Shown: in pieces, positions 8,596 through 16,397 of the stretch
How the letters are laid out: the number at the start of each line of letters is the position of its first letter
Numbering within the stretch: the stretch's first letter is position 1
Assembly: GCF_002005545.1 (NCBI RefSeq)
Contig: NZ_LBMT01000001.1
Location: 1,634,301 to 1,698,300, forward strand
Source: Streptococcus mitis
GTDB taxonomy: Bacteria > Bacillota > Bacilli > Lactobacillales > Streptococcaceae
DNA length: 64,000 nucleotides
Reading direction: 5' to 3'
Made by a program: the position numbers and the translations under genes
Notes under the pieces: model-generated
The model's input: only the letters and a program-made list of their open reading frames with translations
Database searches by the model: none
Told to the model about the DNA's origin: nothing

Positions 8596-9561
8596 TCACC
8601 AGTTATGTTGATCAACATTATCCTTAGTCACAAGATAAATTGGAGAAACTGTTTCTTTTTCCAGTTTTTTCCCTTGATAATGATCTATTGCTGATTGAAT
8701 AGCAATTTCACCCATCTTAGCTGGTTGCTGAGCAATAGTGGCAGTAATATCACCTTTTGCAATAGCATCATGTGCATCTGGTTGACCATCAATACCAACA
8801 ATTAATACATTGCTAAGACCAGCTGCTTTTACTGCTTGTGCAGCTCCTAACGCCATCTCATCATTCTGTGCAAAGATTGCTTGTACTTCTTTGTTTCCTT
8901 GAATCATATTTTGCGCTGTATTCAAAGCTTTTGCGCGATCAAAATTAGCGGATTGACTAGAAAGAACATCTAAATTTGTCTTTGAAATTTGTTCAAATCC
9001 TTTACCTCTATCTACAGTTGCAGAAGCGCCAGGGACTCCTGATAATTCAAAAGTTTTTGCTTTTTCTCCCAATTGCTTGGTAATAAATTCTGCAGCCATT
9101 TTACCTGCTTCTACGTTATCAGAAGCAACAGTTGTCAAGACTTCACCACCATTACTACCGCGGTCAATTAAGATTACCGGAATGTTTGCATTATTAGCAG
9201 CTTTAATAGATGTAACAATTGCATCAGAATCAACTGGATTAATTAGTAAAGCATCTACATTTTGACTAATAAAATTTTGAATATCATCTGCTTGTCTAGC
9301 AGCATCATCTTGTGCATCTGCTATCTTCAAAGTTACTTCTTTTTCCCCTGCAGCTTTTTCAAGGCCATCTTTCATAGCCACAAAATAAGGATTGTTAGTA
9401 GTAGAAATAGAAACTCCTAATTTTAATTCTTTTGCCGACTTTTGAGTCGTAGATTTATTATCATTTGATGAATTTCCTAAACCAGTTTTTCCACAAGCTA
9501 CTAAAGCAAAAATAAATGTTACAAACAAAGCAAAAATGCTAATTTTTTTAATATTTTTCAT
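8596..9561 (-). CDS. rbsB: Ribose ABC transporter substrate-binding lipoprotein RbsB
   Basis: This 321-residue periplasmic-binding-protein-like lipoprotein captures ribose outside the cell for the RbsAC transporter. A signal peptide ends in the lipobox LVAC with the lipidated cysteine at residue 23. The sugar-binding type I fold shows NPYFVAMKDGLE, NPVDSDAIV, DRGSNGGEV and GIDGQPDAH, typical of RbsB. GAGGAG precedes the ATG. It is the last gene of the rbs operon, 103 bp after rbsC, and its C-terminus ends DNVDQHNW. Confidence 0.92.
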   Translation of the reverse strand: MKNIKKISIFALFVTFIFALVACGKTGLGNSSNDNKSTTQKSAKELKLGVSISTTNNPYFVAMKDGLEKAAGEKEVTLKIADAQDDAARQADDIQNFISQNVDALLINPVDSDAIVTSIKAANNANIPVILIDRGSNGGEVLTTVASDNVEAGKMAAEFITKQLGEKAKTFELSGVPGASATVDRGKGFEQISKTNLDVLSSQSANFDRAKALNTAQNMIQGNKEVQAIFAQNDEMALGAAQAVKAAGLSNVLIVGIDGQPDAHDAIAKGDITATIAQQPAKMGEIAIQSAIDHYQGKKLEKETVSPIYLVTKDNVDQHNW

Positions 9562-9664
9562 GTTATTACTCCTCGTAATATATATCTATAGGGATAGTTT
9601 CAATCCCGATTATTGTACGTCATCTAATAAATTGTTACTATTTCCAAAAAAATTGAAAATTATT

Positions 9665-10609
9665 CTACTGTTTTACAACTTTAAAACGATCAATCAGAAC
9701 AGCAATTAAGATTACAACTCCTTTTACTACTTGTTGCCAAAATGCTGAAACACCAATAATATTAAGTCCATTATTCAAAACTCCAATAATTAAAGCACCT
9801 ATTAGAGTCCCAAGTATACGACCTTTACCTCCAGATAAAGAGGTTCCTCCAAGAACAACAGCTGCAATAGCATCCATTTCATAACTAGCACCTGCTGTTG
9901 GTTGAGCAGAACTTAAGCGTGATGTTATAATTAATCCAGAAATTGAAGCCATAATACCTGATATTGAATAAATGATAATTTTCACTTTATTTAATTTCAC
10001 ACCTGATATATATGCTGCTTTTTCATTCCCCCCTATAGCATATACAGATTTACCAAATGCTGTTTTATGAAGTAAAACATATAAAACAATAAATACAATA
10101 AACATAATAATTACAGGAAATGGAATTCCTACTATGTAACCTTGCCCCAAAAATTGAAATAAGAATGTATCACTTAATCCTTTTGTAATAGGATTCCCAT
10201 TTGTATAAACAAGTGTTGCTCCCCTAAAAATAGTCATAGTCGCTAAAGTGACGATAAATGGAGCTAATTTCCCGTAGGAAATCAATAACCCATTCATCAT
10301 ACCTAGAATGCAACCCAAAATTAAAGAGATGAGAATTGCTAACGTAACAGGCATTCCAGATCCTAATAAACCTGCTGTTAGCGCGCTGGATAAGGCTAAA
10401 ATTGATCCTACTGATAAATCGATTCCACCTGTTAGAATAACAAAAGTCATTCCAAAAGCAATCAGTGCATTTGATGTTACTTGCAATAGTAAATTTAACA
10501 GATTATTTGCTGTTAAAAAATTTGAATTGATAATAGTGATGACAGCCATTAAAATTATCAATGCTATTACCGTTGTCAATTCTGACATGTACTTCATAGT
10601 ATTTTTCAC
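9665..10609 (-). CDS. rbsC: Ribose ABC transporter permease RbsC
   Basis: RbsC is the integral membrane subunit of the ribose importer, working with RbsA and RbsB. The 314-residue protein has about nine to ten hydrophobic segments and the family stretches FVILTGGIDLSVGSI and VVLGGTSLSGGKG, which form part of the permease-ATPase interface. A GTG start at 10609 is used here because GGAGG lies about eight bases upstream inside the end of rbsA; an ATG four codons in is an alternative. rbsA ends one base before it. Confidence 0.93.
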   Translation of the reverse strand: MKNTMKYMSELTTVIALIILMAVITIINSNFLTANNLLNLLLQVTSNALIAFGMTFVILTGGIDLSVGSILALSSALTAGLLGSGMPVTLAILISLILGCILGMMNGLLISYGKLAPFIVTLATMTIFRGATLVYTNGNPITKGLSDTFLFQFLGQGYIVGIPFPVIIMFIVFIVLYVLLHKTAFGKSVYAIGGNEKAAYISGVKLNKVKIIIYSISGIMASISGLIITSRLSSAQPTAGASYEMDAIAAVVLGGTSLSGGKGRILGTLIGALIIGVLNNGLNIIGVSAFWQQVVKGVVILIAVLIDRFKVVKQ

Positions 10610-10610
10610 A

Positions 10611-12089
10611 CTATTGTCCTCCTGTAGCTAGTTGCATAACTTTTTCTTGTGTAGCTTCTCGACGTGTTAATTCCCCACTAATTCTACCTTCATGCATGAC
10701 CATAATGCGATCACTGACTCCAATCACTTCTGGTAAATCTGAAGAGACCATAATAATCGGTACACCTCGTTCAGCTAATTCATTCATTAATTGGTAAATT
10801 TCACGCTTAGCTCCAACATCTACCCCACGAGTTGGCTCATCTAAAATCAGTACTTTTGGTGCAATACCTATCCATTTTGCTAAAACTACTTTCTGTTGAT
10901 TACCACCAGAAAGTGTCCCAACTTCCTTATCTGGATAACCTGATTTAATTTGTAACCTATCAATTAAGCGTTGTACAAATATACCACTTGTTTTATTATC
11001 GAAAATGCCATTTTTAACAAAATCACGAGTACTAGGTAAAGTCATATTATCTTTAATAGAAAAATCTAAAATCAATCCCTCATCTTTACGATCTTCTGTT
11101 AAGAAACCAATTCCATGCTTAATTGCTTCAAAAGGATTTTTAATTATCAGTTGTTCTCCGTTTATTATAATTTGACCAGATTTTAAAGAATCAATTCCAA
11201 AAATTGCTCGCATTATTTCAGTACGACCAGCACCCATCAAACCAGAAAAACCAAGAATTTCCCCTTGACGTACATAGAAAGAAATATCCGTAAAAGCATC
11301 ACCAGAAAGATTCTTAGCTTGAAAAACAATATTCCCAATCTCAGCCTTTTTTTCTGGATAATAATCTTCTAATTCACGGCCTACCATCTTCTGAACTAAT
11401 TCATCTGCATTAGTAAACTTCGTTTTCTTGGTATCAATTACAAACCCATCCCTCATAACAGTTATAAGATCTGTAATCTTAAAGATTTCTTCCATCCGAT
11501 GTGAAATATACACAATACCTACACCATCAGATTTTAATCCTTCTATCACTTTAAAAAGTGTTTCAGTTTCACGATCAGTTAAAGCTGCTGTGGGTTCATC
11601 CATAATTAACAAGGAAACCTCTGATAATAAACATTTTGCTATTTCTATCATTTGTTGTTGTCCGACTGATAATTGACCAATGAATGCATCGAGAGGAATA
11701 GAGATATTAAGACGTTTAAATGCTTCTTTAGCTTTCATTTCCATACTAGCTTTATCTAGAAACCCAATCGAATTTTTAATTTCTCTTCCTAAAAAAAGAT
11801 TATCAAGTACAGTCATATCTGGCCAAGTATTCATTTCTTGATGAATAAAACTCAGTCCAAACCGTTCTGCCTCTTGAGGATTAGAAAATGTTTTTTCTTT
11901 ACCATCAATAAAAATAGTTCCTGAAGTAGCTGGAAAAAGTCCAGTTAAAATATTCATTAAGGTTGATTTGCCTGCACCATTCTCTCCCATTAAAGCATGA
12001 ACTTCTCCTGAATTAAGAACCAAATCAATACTTTCTAAAACACGATTATTCCCAAAAGATTTTGAAATGTTCTTCATTTCAATTTTCAT
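10611..12089 (-). CDS. rbsA: Ribose ABC transporter ATP-binding protein RbsA
   Basis: RbsA energises ribose import. Its 492 residues contain two ABC domains. The first has Walker A GENGAGKST (about 35-43), signature LSVGQQQ and Walker B LLIMDEPTAAL. The second has the degenerate Walker A GLMGAGRTE usual in sugar CUT2 transporters, signature LSGGNQQKVVLAKW and Walker B VLILDEPTRGVDVG. The ATG at 12089 follows GGGAG; an in-frame TTG two codons upstream is rejected. It lies 13 bp downstream of rbsD and one base before rbsC. Confidence 0.95.
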   Translation of the reverse strand: MKIEMKNISKSFGNNRVLESIDLVLNSGEVHALMGENGAGKSTLMNILTGLFPATSGTIFIDGKEKTFSNPQEAERFGLSFIHQEMNTWPDMTVLDNLFLGREIKNSIGFLDKASMEMKAKEAFKRLNISIPLDAFIGQLSVGQQQMIEIAKCLLSEVSLLIMDEPTAALTDRETETLFKVIEGLKSDGVGIVYISHRMEEIFKITDLITVMRDGFVIDTKKTKFTNADELVQKMVGRELEDYYPEKKAEIGNIVFQAKNLSGDAFTDISFYVRQGEILGFSGLMGAGRTEIMRAIFGIDSLKSGQIIINGEQLIIKNPFEAIKHGIGFLTEDRKDEGLILDFSIKDNMTLPSTRDFVKNGIFDNKTSGIFVQRLIDRLQIKSGYPDKEVGTLSGGNQQKVVLAKWIGIAPKVLILDEPTRGVDVGAKREIYQLMNELAERGVPIIMVSSDLPEVIGVSDRIMVMHEGRISGELTRREATQEKVMQLATGGQ

Positions 12090-12102
12090 AGGCAACTCCC
12101 TT

Positions 12103-12501
12103 CTAAATAATAACTCCTGATTGCAAGATTATATTCGAATATGGTGTATCTTCCCCAGTGCGAATAACTGCCTTAACTTTAGTATTCATAGCTTTCAATT
12201 CTTCATGACTAATATATTCAATAATTATATTCGATTCTAAAAGATCTAGAACTGCTTGCCACTGTTCTTTGTTTTTTTCTTTAATTTCTTCTGCTAAAAA
12301 AATTTTTTCAATAAGTACATTATCTGAATATTCTTTTAAAACTTCTAAAAAACTTGGGCTACCTTTTCTTAATGCTAAATCAATTTTATCAACACCTTTT
12401 GGAACTGGCAATCCTAAATCTCCGATACAAACCAAATCCATATGACCTAAATCATCAGCTAGTTTTGCTAAATTACTATTTAAAATCCCATATTTCTTCA
12501 T
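12103..12501 (-). CDS. rbsD: D-ribose pyranase RbsD
   Basis: RbsD speeds interconversion of the pyranose and furanose forms of ribose so that ribokinase receives furanose. The 132-residue length, start MKKYGILNSNLAKLADDLGHMD with the catalytic histidine at residue 20, and the GLPVPKG motif identify the RbsD/FucU family. It overlaps the 3' end of rbsK by 26 bp, with a ribosome site inside rbsK, so the two are translationally linked. Confidence 0.94.
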   Translation of the reverse strand: MKKYGILNSNLAKLADDLGHMDLVCIGDLGLPVPKGVDKIDLALRKGSPSFLEVLKEYSDNVLIEKIFLAEEIKEKNKEQWQAVLDLLESNIIIEYISHEELKAMNTKVKAVIRTGEDTPYSNIILQSGVII

Positions 12502-13387
12502 ATCCTGAATGCTCCTTTATTTCTTTCAAACTCGGCATGCCTCCTTGCGCTCCAAATCTTTGAACAGAAAGATGTGAAGCAATCGTTGCAAAGGACAATG
12601 CAACATTCATCTCTTTTCCTTTTGAGATAGCATAAGCAAAAGCACCATTAAACGTATCTCCTGCTCCTGTAGTATCAACTACTTCTGCTTTTATGGCAGG
12701 AATCTTCTGAACTACTGTCCCATCATAATAAATAGAACCTTCAACTCCTAATGTCACAATCATTTTATTAGGATAAATTTTAATAATTTCTTCTAATTTC
12801 TTATCTGGAAAAAGCTCTGAACATTCATGCTCATTAGGAGTAATAAAATCACAAAAAGGAATCATCTCTATGTCTGTTTCTCTAGCTGGTGCAGGATTGT
12901 AAAGCACCTTAACTTTATTTTCTTGACAAAATTTAGCTATACATAAGTTGGCTTCATGTGGTATTTCATTTTGTAATACAACAATACTTGCATCACTAAT
13001 CAATTTCCACTCATTTTTCCAATCATTTGTTTTAACTAAATTATTCGCTCCGGGATAATAAATAATCCTATTATCACCTCCATATAAAGTAATTTGTGCA
13101 ACTCCTGTAGATTGTGGTACCGTTCCCACATGTTCTATAGAAACATTATTATTTTGCAGATTACCTAGTAAATCTGCTGAAAAAATATCTTCCCCAACGT
13201 TCCCAAATATGTAAATATTATCTTCTACACTGGATAATCTACCAATAGCTACAGCCTGATTTGCACCTTTTCCCCCTGGAACTATATTAAATGAATCCCC
13301 AAAAATCGTTTCACCTCCTTCTGGAATTCTTTTTGTTCTCATAACTAAGTCCATTGAAATACTTCCAACAACAACAATTTTACTCAT
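12476..13387 (-). CDS. rbsK: Ribokinase RbsK
   Basis: Ribokinase phosphorylates ribose to ribose 5-phosphate with ATP, feeding the pentose phosphate pathway and nucleotide synthesis. The 303-residue PfkB-family protein has GGKGANQA near residue 40 and the ATP/anion-hole motif DTTGAGDTFNGA near residue 240, including the catalytic aspartate. Its start codon overlaps the rbsR stop (TAATG), which implies coupled translation. The length and both signatures are normal. Confidence 0.95.
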   Translation of the reverse strand: MSKIVVVGSISMDLVMRTKRIPEGGETIFGDSFNIVPGGKGANQAVAIGRLSSVEDNIYIFGNVGEDIFSADLLGNLQNNNVSIEHVGTVPQSTGVAQITLYGGDNRIIYYPGANNLVKTNDWKNEWKLISDASIVVLQNEIPHEANLCIAKFCQENKVKVLYNPAPARETDIEMIPFCDFITPNEHECSELFPDKKLEEIIKIYPNKMIVTLGVEGSIYYDGTVVQKIPAIKAEVVDTTGAGDTFNGAFAYAISKGKEMNVALSFATIASHLSVQRFGAQGGMPSLKEIKEHSGYEEIWDFK

Positions 13388-14361
13388 TACTTTCTCCTTA
13401 ATGTATTTCTTTCTACGTATCTAACAGGTAGTTTAATTTTAACTTCATCTATAGAGAACTTATTTGCCATATTATAGATTAGCTTTGCAGCCTGTTCTCC
13501 CATTTTATATGATGATTGGTGAATAGTTGATAAAGAAGGGTAAATAAATTGACTAAGTACAATATCATCGTAACCAATAATTTGAATATCATCTGGAATT
13601 TTTTTACCAATTGCTAAAATTTCATGAATATAAGCTATCGCATGAATATCAGAAGGTGCTATAATACTATCAATATTTGGATTTCTTTTTAGATTCTCTT
13701 TAGCTTCTTTTTGAATTTTTTCAAACTCAAACGTTTCACTTTCTTCAATACGAATCTCTAAAGATTTATCCCTCAAATAGTTTAAACTTGCTTCAAATCG
13801 TTCCGCAATGTTCTCAGCTTTATCATCTAAAACTTTAATAATCATAACTTGCTTAGCGCCAGCTTTCCAAATTGCTTTAGCAGCCAAACGTCCACCCAAC
13901 TGATTATCAGAAAAGACACCGTAACCTGTATCTTTACTAATCCGGTCAACCACAACAACAGGTAACGTCAGATTTGGAAATTCCTTTGTAAAGTCAAGTG
14001 TCGTTATAATGCCAGCTGCATTTGTTTTTAACAAAAGGTTTATATATTCTTCTAACGAATCATGATCTGAAATAGTACCAACCATAATCCTATAACCTTT
14101 ATCTTTCAAATATGATTCAGCCCCTCGAACCAATCTTGGGAAGAAGGGATTAGAAATATCTGGCAATAAGAGTCCTACCATTTGATTTTTTTTAGTTTTC
14201 AAAGATTGTGCTAATACATTCGGCGTGTAATTTAATTTCTTGATAGCATTTTTTATCTTTTCCCTAGCATCATCTCCGACATAGCCTTTTTTCGAAATAT
14301 ATCTTGAAACTGTTGATTTTGATACTCCAGCTTCTTCAGCAACCTGTTTTATTGTAGTCAT
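13387..14361 (-). CDS. rbsR: LacI-family ribose operon repressor RbsR
   Basis: This 324-residue regulator has an N-terminal LacI helix-turn-helix (TIKQVAEEAGVSKSTVSRYI, residues 3-22) and a periplasmic-binding-like ligand domain (GLLLPDISNPFF; IIGYDDIVLSQF). As first gene of rbsRKDACB it is expected to repress the operon until ribose or a derivative binds. The ATG at 14361 is chosen over a GTG one codon upstream because AAGGAGG then has usable spacing. A palindromic operator and a cre-like site sit in the promoter upstream. Confidence 0.9.
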   Translation of the reverse strand: MTTIKQVAEEAGVSKSTVSRYISKKGYVGDDAREKIKNAIKKLNYTPNVLAQSLKTKKNQMVGLLLPDISNPFFPRLVRGAESYLKDKGYRIMVGTISDHDSLEEYINLLLKTNAAGIITTLDFTKEFPNLTLPVVVVDRISKDTGYGVFSDNQLGGRLAAKAIWKAGAKQVMIIKVLDDKAENIAERFEASLNYLRDKSLEIRIEESETFEFEKIQKEAKENLKRNPNIDSIIAPSDIHAIAYIHEILAIGKKIPDDIQIIGYDDIVLSQFIYPSLSTIHQSSYKMGEQAAKLIYNMANKFSIDEVKIKLPVRYVERNTLRRK

Positions 14362-14382
14362 CACTCCTCCTTTTTATATTAT

Positions 14383-14393
14383 GGAACCGTTCC
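14383..14393. promoter_or_regulatory. Palindromic LacI-type operator upstream of rbsR
   Basis: GGAACCGTTCC is an inverted repeat with a central CG, the usual form of LacI/GalR-family operators. It lies between the -10 box and the rbsR ribosome site, a position suited to autorepression by RbsR. Binding is inferred. Confidence 0.65.
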
Positions 14394-14402
14394 CTTATTT
14401 AT

Positions 14403-14431
14403 ATAGTAAGCGTTTTCTTTGTTTTTGTCAA
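14403..14431 (-). promoter_or_regulatory. rbs operon promoter with overlapping cre-like site
   Basis: On the minus strand TTGACA (14426-14431) and TACTAT (14403-14408) are 17 bp apart. Bases 14403-14420 read ATAGTAAGCGTTTTCTTT, which matches the CcpA cre consensus except for two symmetrical positions. CcpA bound there would block the polymerase, giving carbon catabolite repression of ribose use. Confidence 0.7.
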
Positions 14432-14505
14432 TACTTTTTTAGAAATATTTTAAATTTATTTTAGAGTATTTACTTTTTTCCCTAATCTTCTATTACTATT
14501 AGGCA

Positions 14506-14575
14506 GGAAACACAACAAGACCTCCACTATATCGAAGAGGCCTTGGACCAACTTGGTTATTTAGTAAAAGACTAA
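14506..14575 (+). pseudogene. Second copy of the niaR 3' end
   Basis: Bases 14506-14575 repeat the last 23 codons of niaR (8313-8381) with six differences, all at synonymous sites or in the stop codon (TAA for TAG). Sequence before 14506 is unrelated. It has no start and is a fragment. The synonymous pattern shows that it came from a functional, diverged niaR, not from decay of a local duplicate. Confidence 0.85.
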
Positions 14576-14722
14576 AAGATTTCCTTCTCCCAGCCATCTT
14601 CTGTACGGTGGTGATAGAAAAACTCTGATTTGTCAGGAGCTTCCATCATTTCCATCAAAGGTAACATATCATACGCCAGATCTAAGTTTGGAAGCTGGTC
14701 TTTTTGCACCCAAGAAACTTCT
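14572..14722 (-). pseudogene. 3' fragment of the NUDIX gene mutT (copy 2)
   Basis: The minus strand encodes the last ~50 residues of the NUDIX protein, ending DGWEKEIF then stop, and stays in register back to the codons for EEVSWV-like sequence near 14722, where similarity ends. It overlaps the niaR fragment stop by three bases, reproducing the junction seen at 8378. No start or NUDIX box remains. Together with copy 1 and the intact gene it marks the edges of two inserted segments. Confidence 0.85.
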
Positions 14723-14818
14723 TCAAATCCAAAAAGTTGAGACTTTTATATAGAACCAGCTGGAGTATGCTCTAAAGACTATCCGCTTGATTGTATATTG
14801 AAAAGCTTCTCCTTAATT

Positions 14819-15586
14819 TTACTTTCGAGCAATAAACATACCATATTCTTTAGGAATAATTAACTCACCTTTATAAAAATGTACTTCTAATCTTTTACGA
14901 ATGACTTTTTCTTCTAGCGAACCTATTTCTGAAATTCCTTTAAAGGATTGGATGTATTTAACTAGATCATCTATGCTAGTTACCTGTAACTCATCATCAT
15001 AGAGTAATGTATCGACAGAGTTAAAATACCTACTCAGGTACCTTTTGCCATTTTGTAAAGTAAACGTTTTATTTTCCAAATCTTGATTAACATCATCTTT
15101 AAATAAACTTGACAAATAATCTACAACTCCATTTTCACCAAATGTAGCACAGTAAAAAATTCCTCCTGTTTTTAAGACTCTATTCACCTCAGAAAGAGCT
15201 TTAGGAATATCATTGACATGATGTAGAAGCATATTAGCAATAACAATATCAAACGTTTCATCCTCAAAAGAAATCTTTTGAATATCCATTATTTCATAGT
15301 TAACATTGTCTCTATTTCCAATCACTGACCTCGTTGTTCTCACCATATCTTTAGAAAAATCTGTAATAACCAACTGCTTCATTTTATCTATAGAATCACT
15401 ATTACTTTTCCACAGTTCTCCTGTACCACATCCCAATTCTAGAACCTTTACTTCATTAGTGATTTGGTAGTTGGAAAATATCCAATTGTTAAATCCTAAT
15501 TTATTTTTTGAATAGTTCTTATGCAATTCTACTCGAATATCAAGATTATCATGACTTTTATATTGTTCAATTACTTTATCATCCAT
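14819..15586 (-). CDS. Class I SAM-dependent methyltransferase
   Basis: This 255-residue protein has the Rossmann-fold methyltransferase motifs: motif I VLELGCGTGELW near residue 48, an acidic post-I region, IMDIQKISFEDETFDIVIANM for motifs II-III, and LHHVNDIPKALSEVNRVLKTGG. It belongs to the Methyltransf_11/25 type; the substrate cannot be told. The ATG at 15586 follows GGAAG and is preferred to an upstream non-ATG start. It stands alone between two copies of the mutT 3' end and is absent from the ancestral niaR-mutT arrangement inferred here, so it is probably an acquired single-gene cassette. Confidence 0.8.
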   Translation of the reverse strand: MDDKVIEQYKSHDNLDIRVELHKNYSKNKLGFNNWIFSNYQITNEVKVLELGCGTGELWKSNSDSIDKMKQLVITDFSKDMVRTTRSVIGNRDNVNYEIMDIQKISFEDETFDIVIANMLLHHVNDIPKALSEVNRVLKTGGIFYCATFGENGVVDYLSSLFKDDVNQDLENKTFTLQNGKRYLSRYFNSVDTLLYDDELQVTSIDDLVKYIQSFKGISEIGSLEEKVIRKRLEVHFYKGELIIPKEYGMFIARK

Positions 15587-15614
15587 TTTCTGATACTTCC
15601 TTTCATATTTTAAG

Positions 15615-15623
15615 ATTATACCA
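15615..15623 (-). promoter_or_regulatory. Extended -10 promoter of the methyltransferase gene
   Basis: The minus strand reads TGGTATAAT, a perfect -10 with extended TG, 29 nt upstream of the chosen ATG. The -35 region is occupied by the hairpin at 15635-15666. Confidence 0.55.
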
Positions 15624-15634
15624 TAAAACAAAAC

Positions 15635-15666
15635 ACTCTCCGATTTCAACATTGAAGGTGGAGATT
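15635..15666 (-). terminator. Terminator-like hairpin between mutT and the methyltransferase
   Basis: An imperfect hairpin (CAATCTCCACCTTCAAT against GTTGAAATCGGAGAGTG on the minus strand) is followed by TTTTGTTTT in the minus direction. It could end mutT transcripts about 127 nt after that stop. It closely resembles the coaC-operon terminator at 7152-7189, which suggests a shared origin. Confidence 0.5.
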
Positions 15667-15792
15667 GTTCAAAATATAGATCGAAAAGAATAATAAGAAA
15701 TTTAGAGATATTCAGTTGACTTACACCACCATACTTAGCCTATATTTCAGTACCTTACTTTAAAAGATAACACCTATCGACTAATCATAGAA

Positions 15793-16260
15793 CTAAAAAG
15801 TTTCTTTCTCCCAGCCATCATCTGTACGGTGGCGGTAGAAAAATTCAGATTTGTCAGGAGCTTCCATCATCTCCATCAAGGGTAACATATCATAGGCCAG
15901 ATCCAAGTTTGGAATCTGGTCTTTTTTCACCCAAGAAACTTCTCCTTCATCTGAAGAGCGAAGGCTACCAGAGAACTCAGTCGCCTTGTAACAAATGACA
16001 ATATAGCGCCCACCTGTATCCAGAGGCCAATTTTTAATGCCGACAAGTTGAGGATTTTGGATAGTCAACCCTGTTTCTTCATAGATTTCACGAATGACAG
16101 ACTCCGCAAAAGCCTCACCATTTTCAACATGACCTCCAGGAAAGGCATAACCAGACCAGCGATTAGTTTCAGGAGAGCGATACTGCATAACCACGCGCTG
16201 GGTTTCAAGATCTTCAATCAGACAAATGTTTGTTAAAATCGTTAATTGGGAACGGGACAT
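15793..16260 (-). CDS. mutT: NUDIX hydrolase, MutT/8-oxo-dGTP diphosphatase type
   Basis: The 155-residue protein carries a full NUDIX box, GGHVENGEAFAESVIREIYEETGL shortened here to its key residues GG, E, RE, EE and G near residues 42-64, for metal-dependent cleavage of nucleoside diphosphate derivatives. It may clean oxidised dNTPs, but NUDIX substrates are hard to predict. This is the only intact one of three copies of its 3' end; the others are at 8378 and 14572. The original neighbour was probably niaR, in convergent orientation. Confidence 0.85.
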   Translation of the reverse strand: MSRSQLTILTNICLIEDLETQRVVMQYRSPETNRWSGYAFPGGHVENGEAFAESVIREIYEETGLTIQNPQLVGIKNWPLDTGGRYIVICYKATEFSGSLRSSDEGEVSWVKKDQIPNLDLAYDMLPLMEMMEAPDKSEFFYRHRTDDGWEKETF

Positions 16261-16397
16261 AAATTTACTCGCTTTCTAAGTTATTAAAACATATCTTCGT
16301 TATATTTTACTTCGGACTTCATGATAAAGGGATTGAGCAATTCATTTTAATCTCACTAAATTCTCTAAAACACCTTCTGCTTTAAGTTATCATCAAC

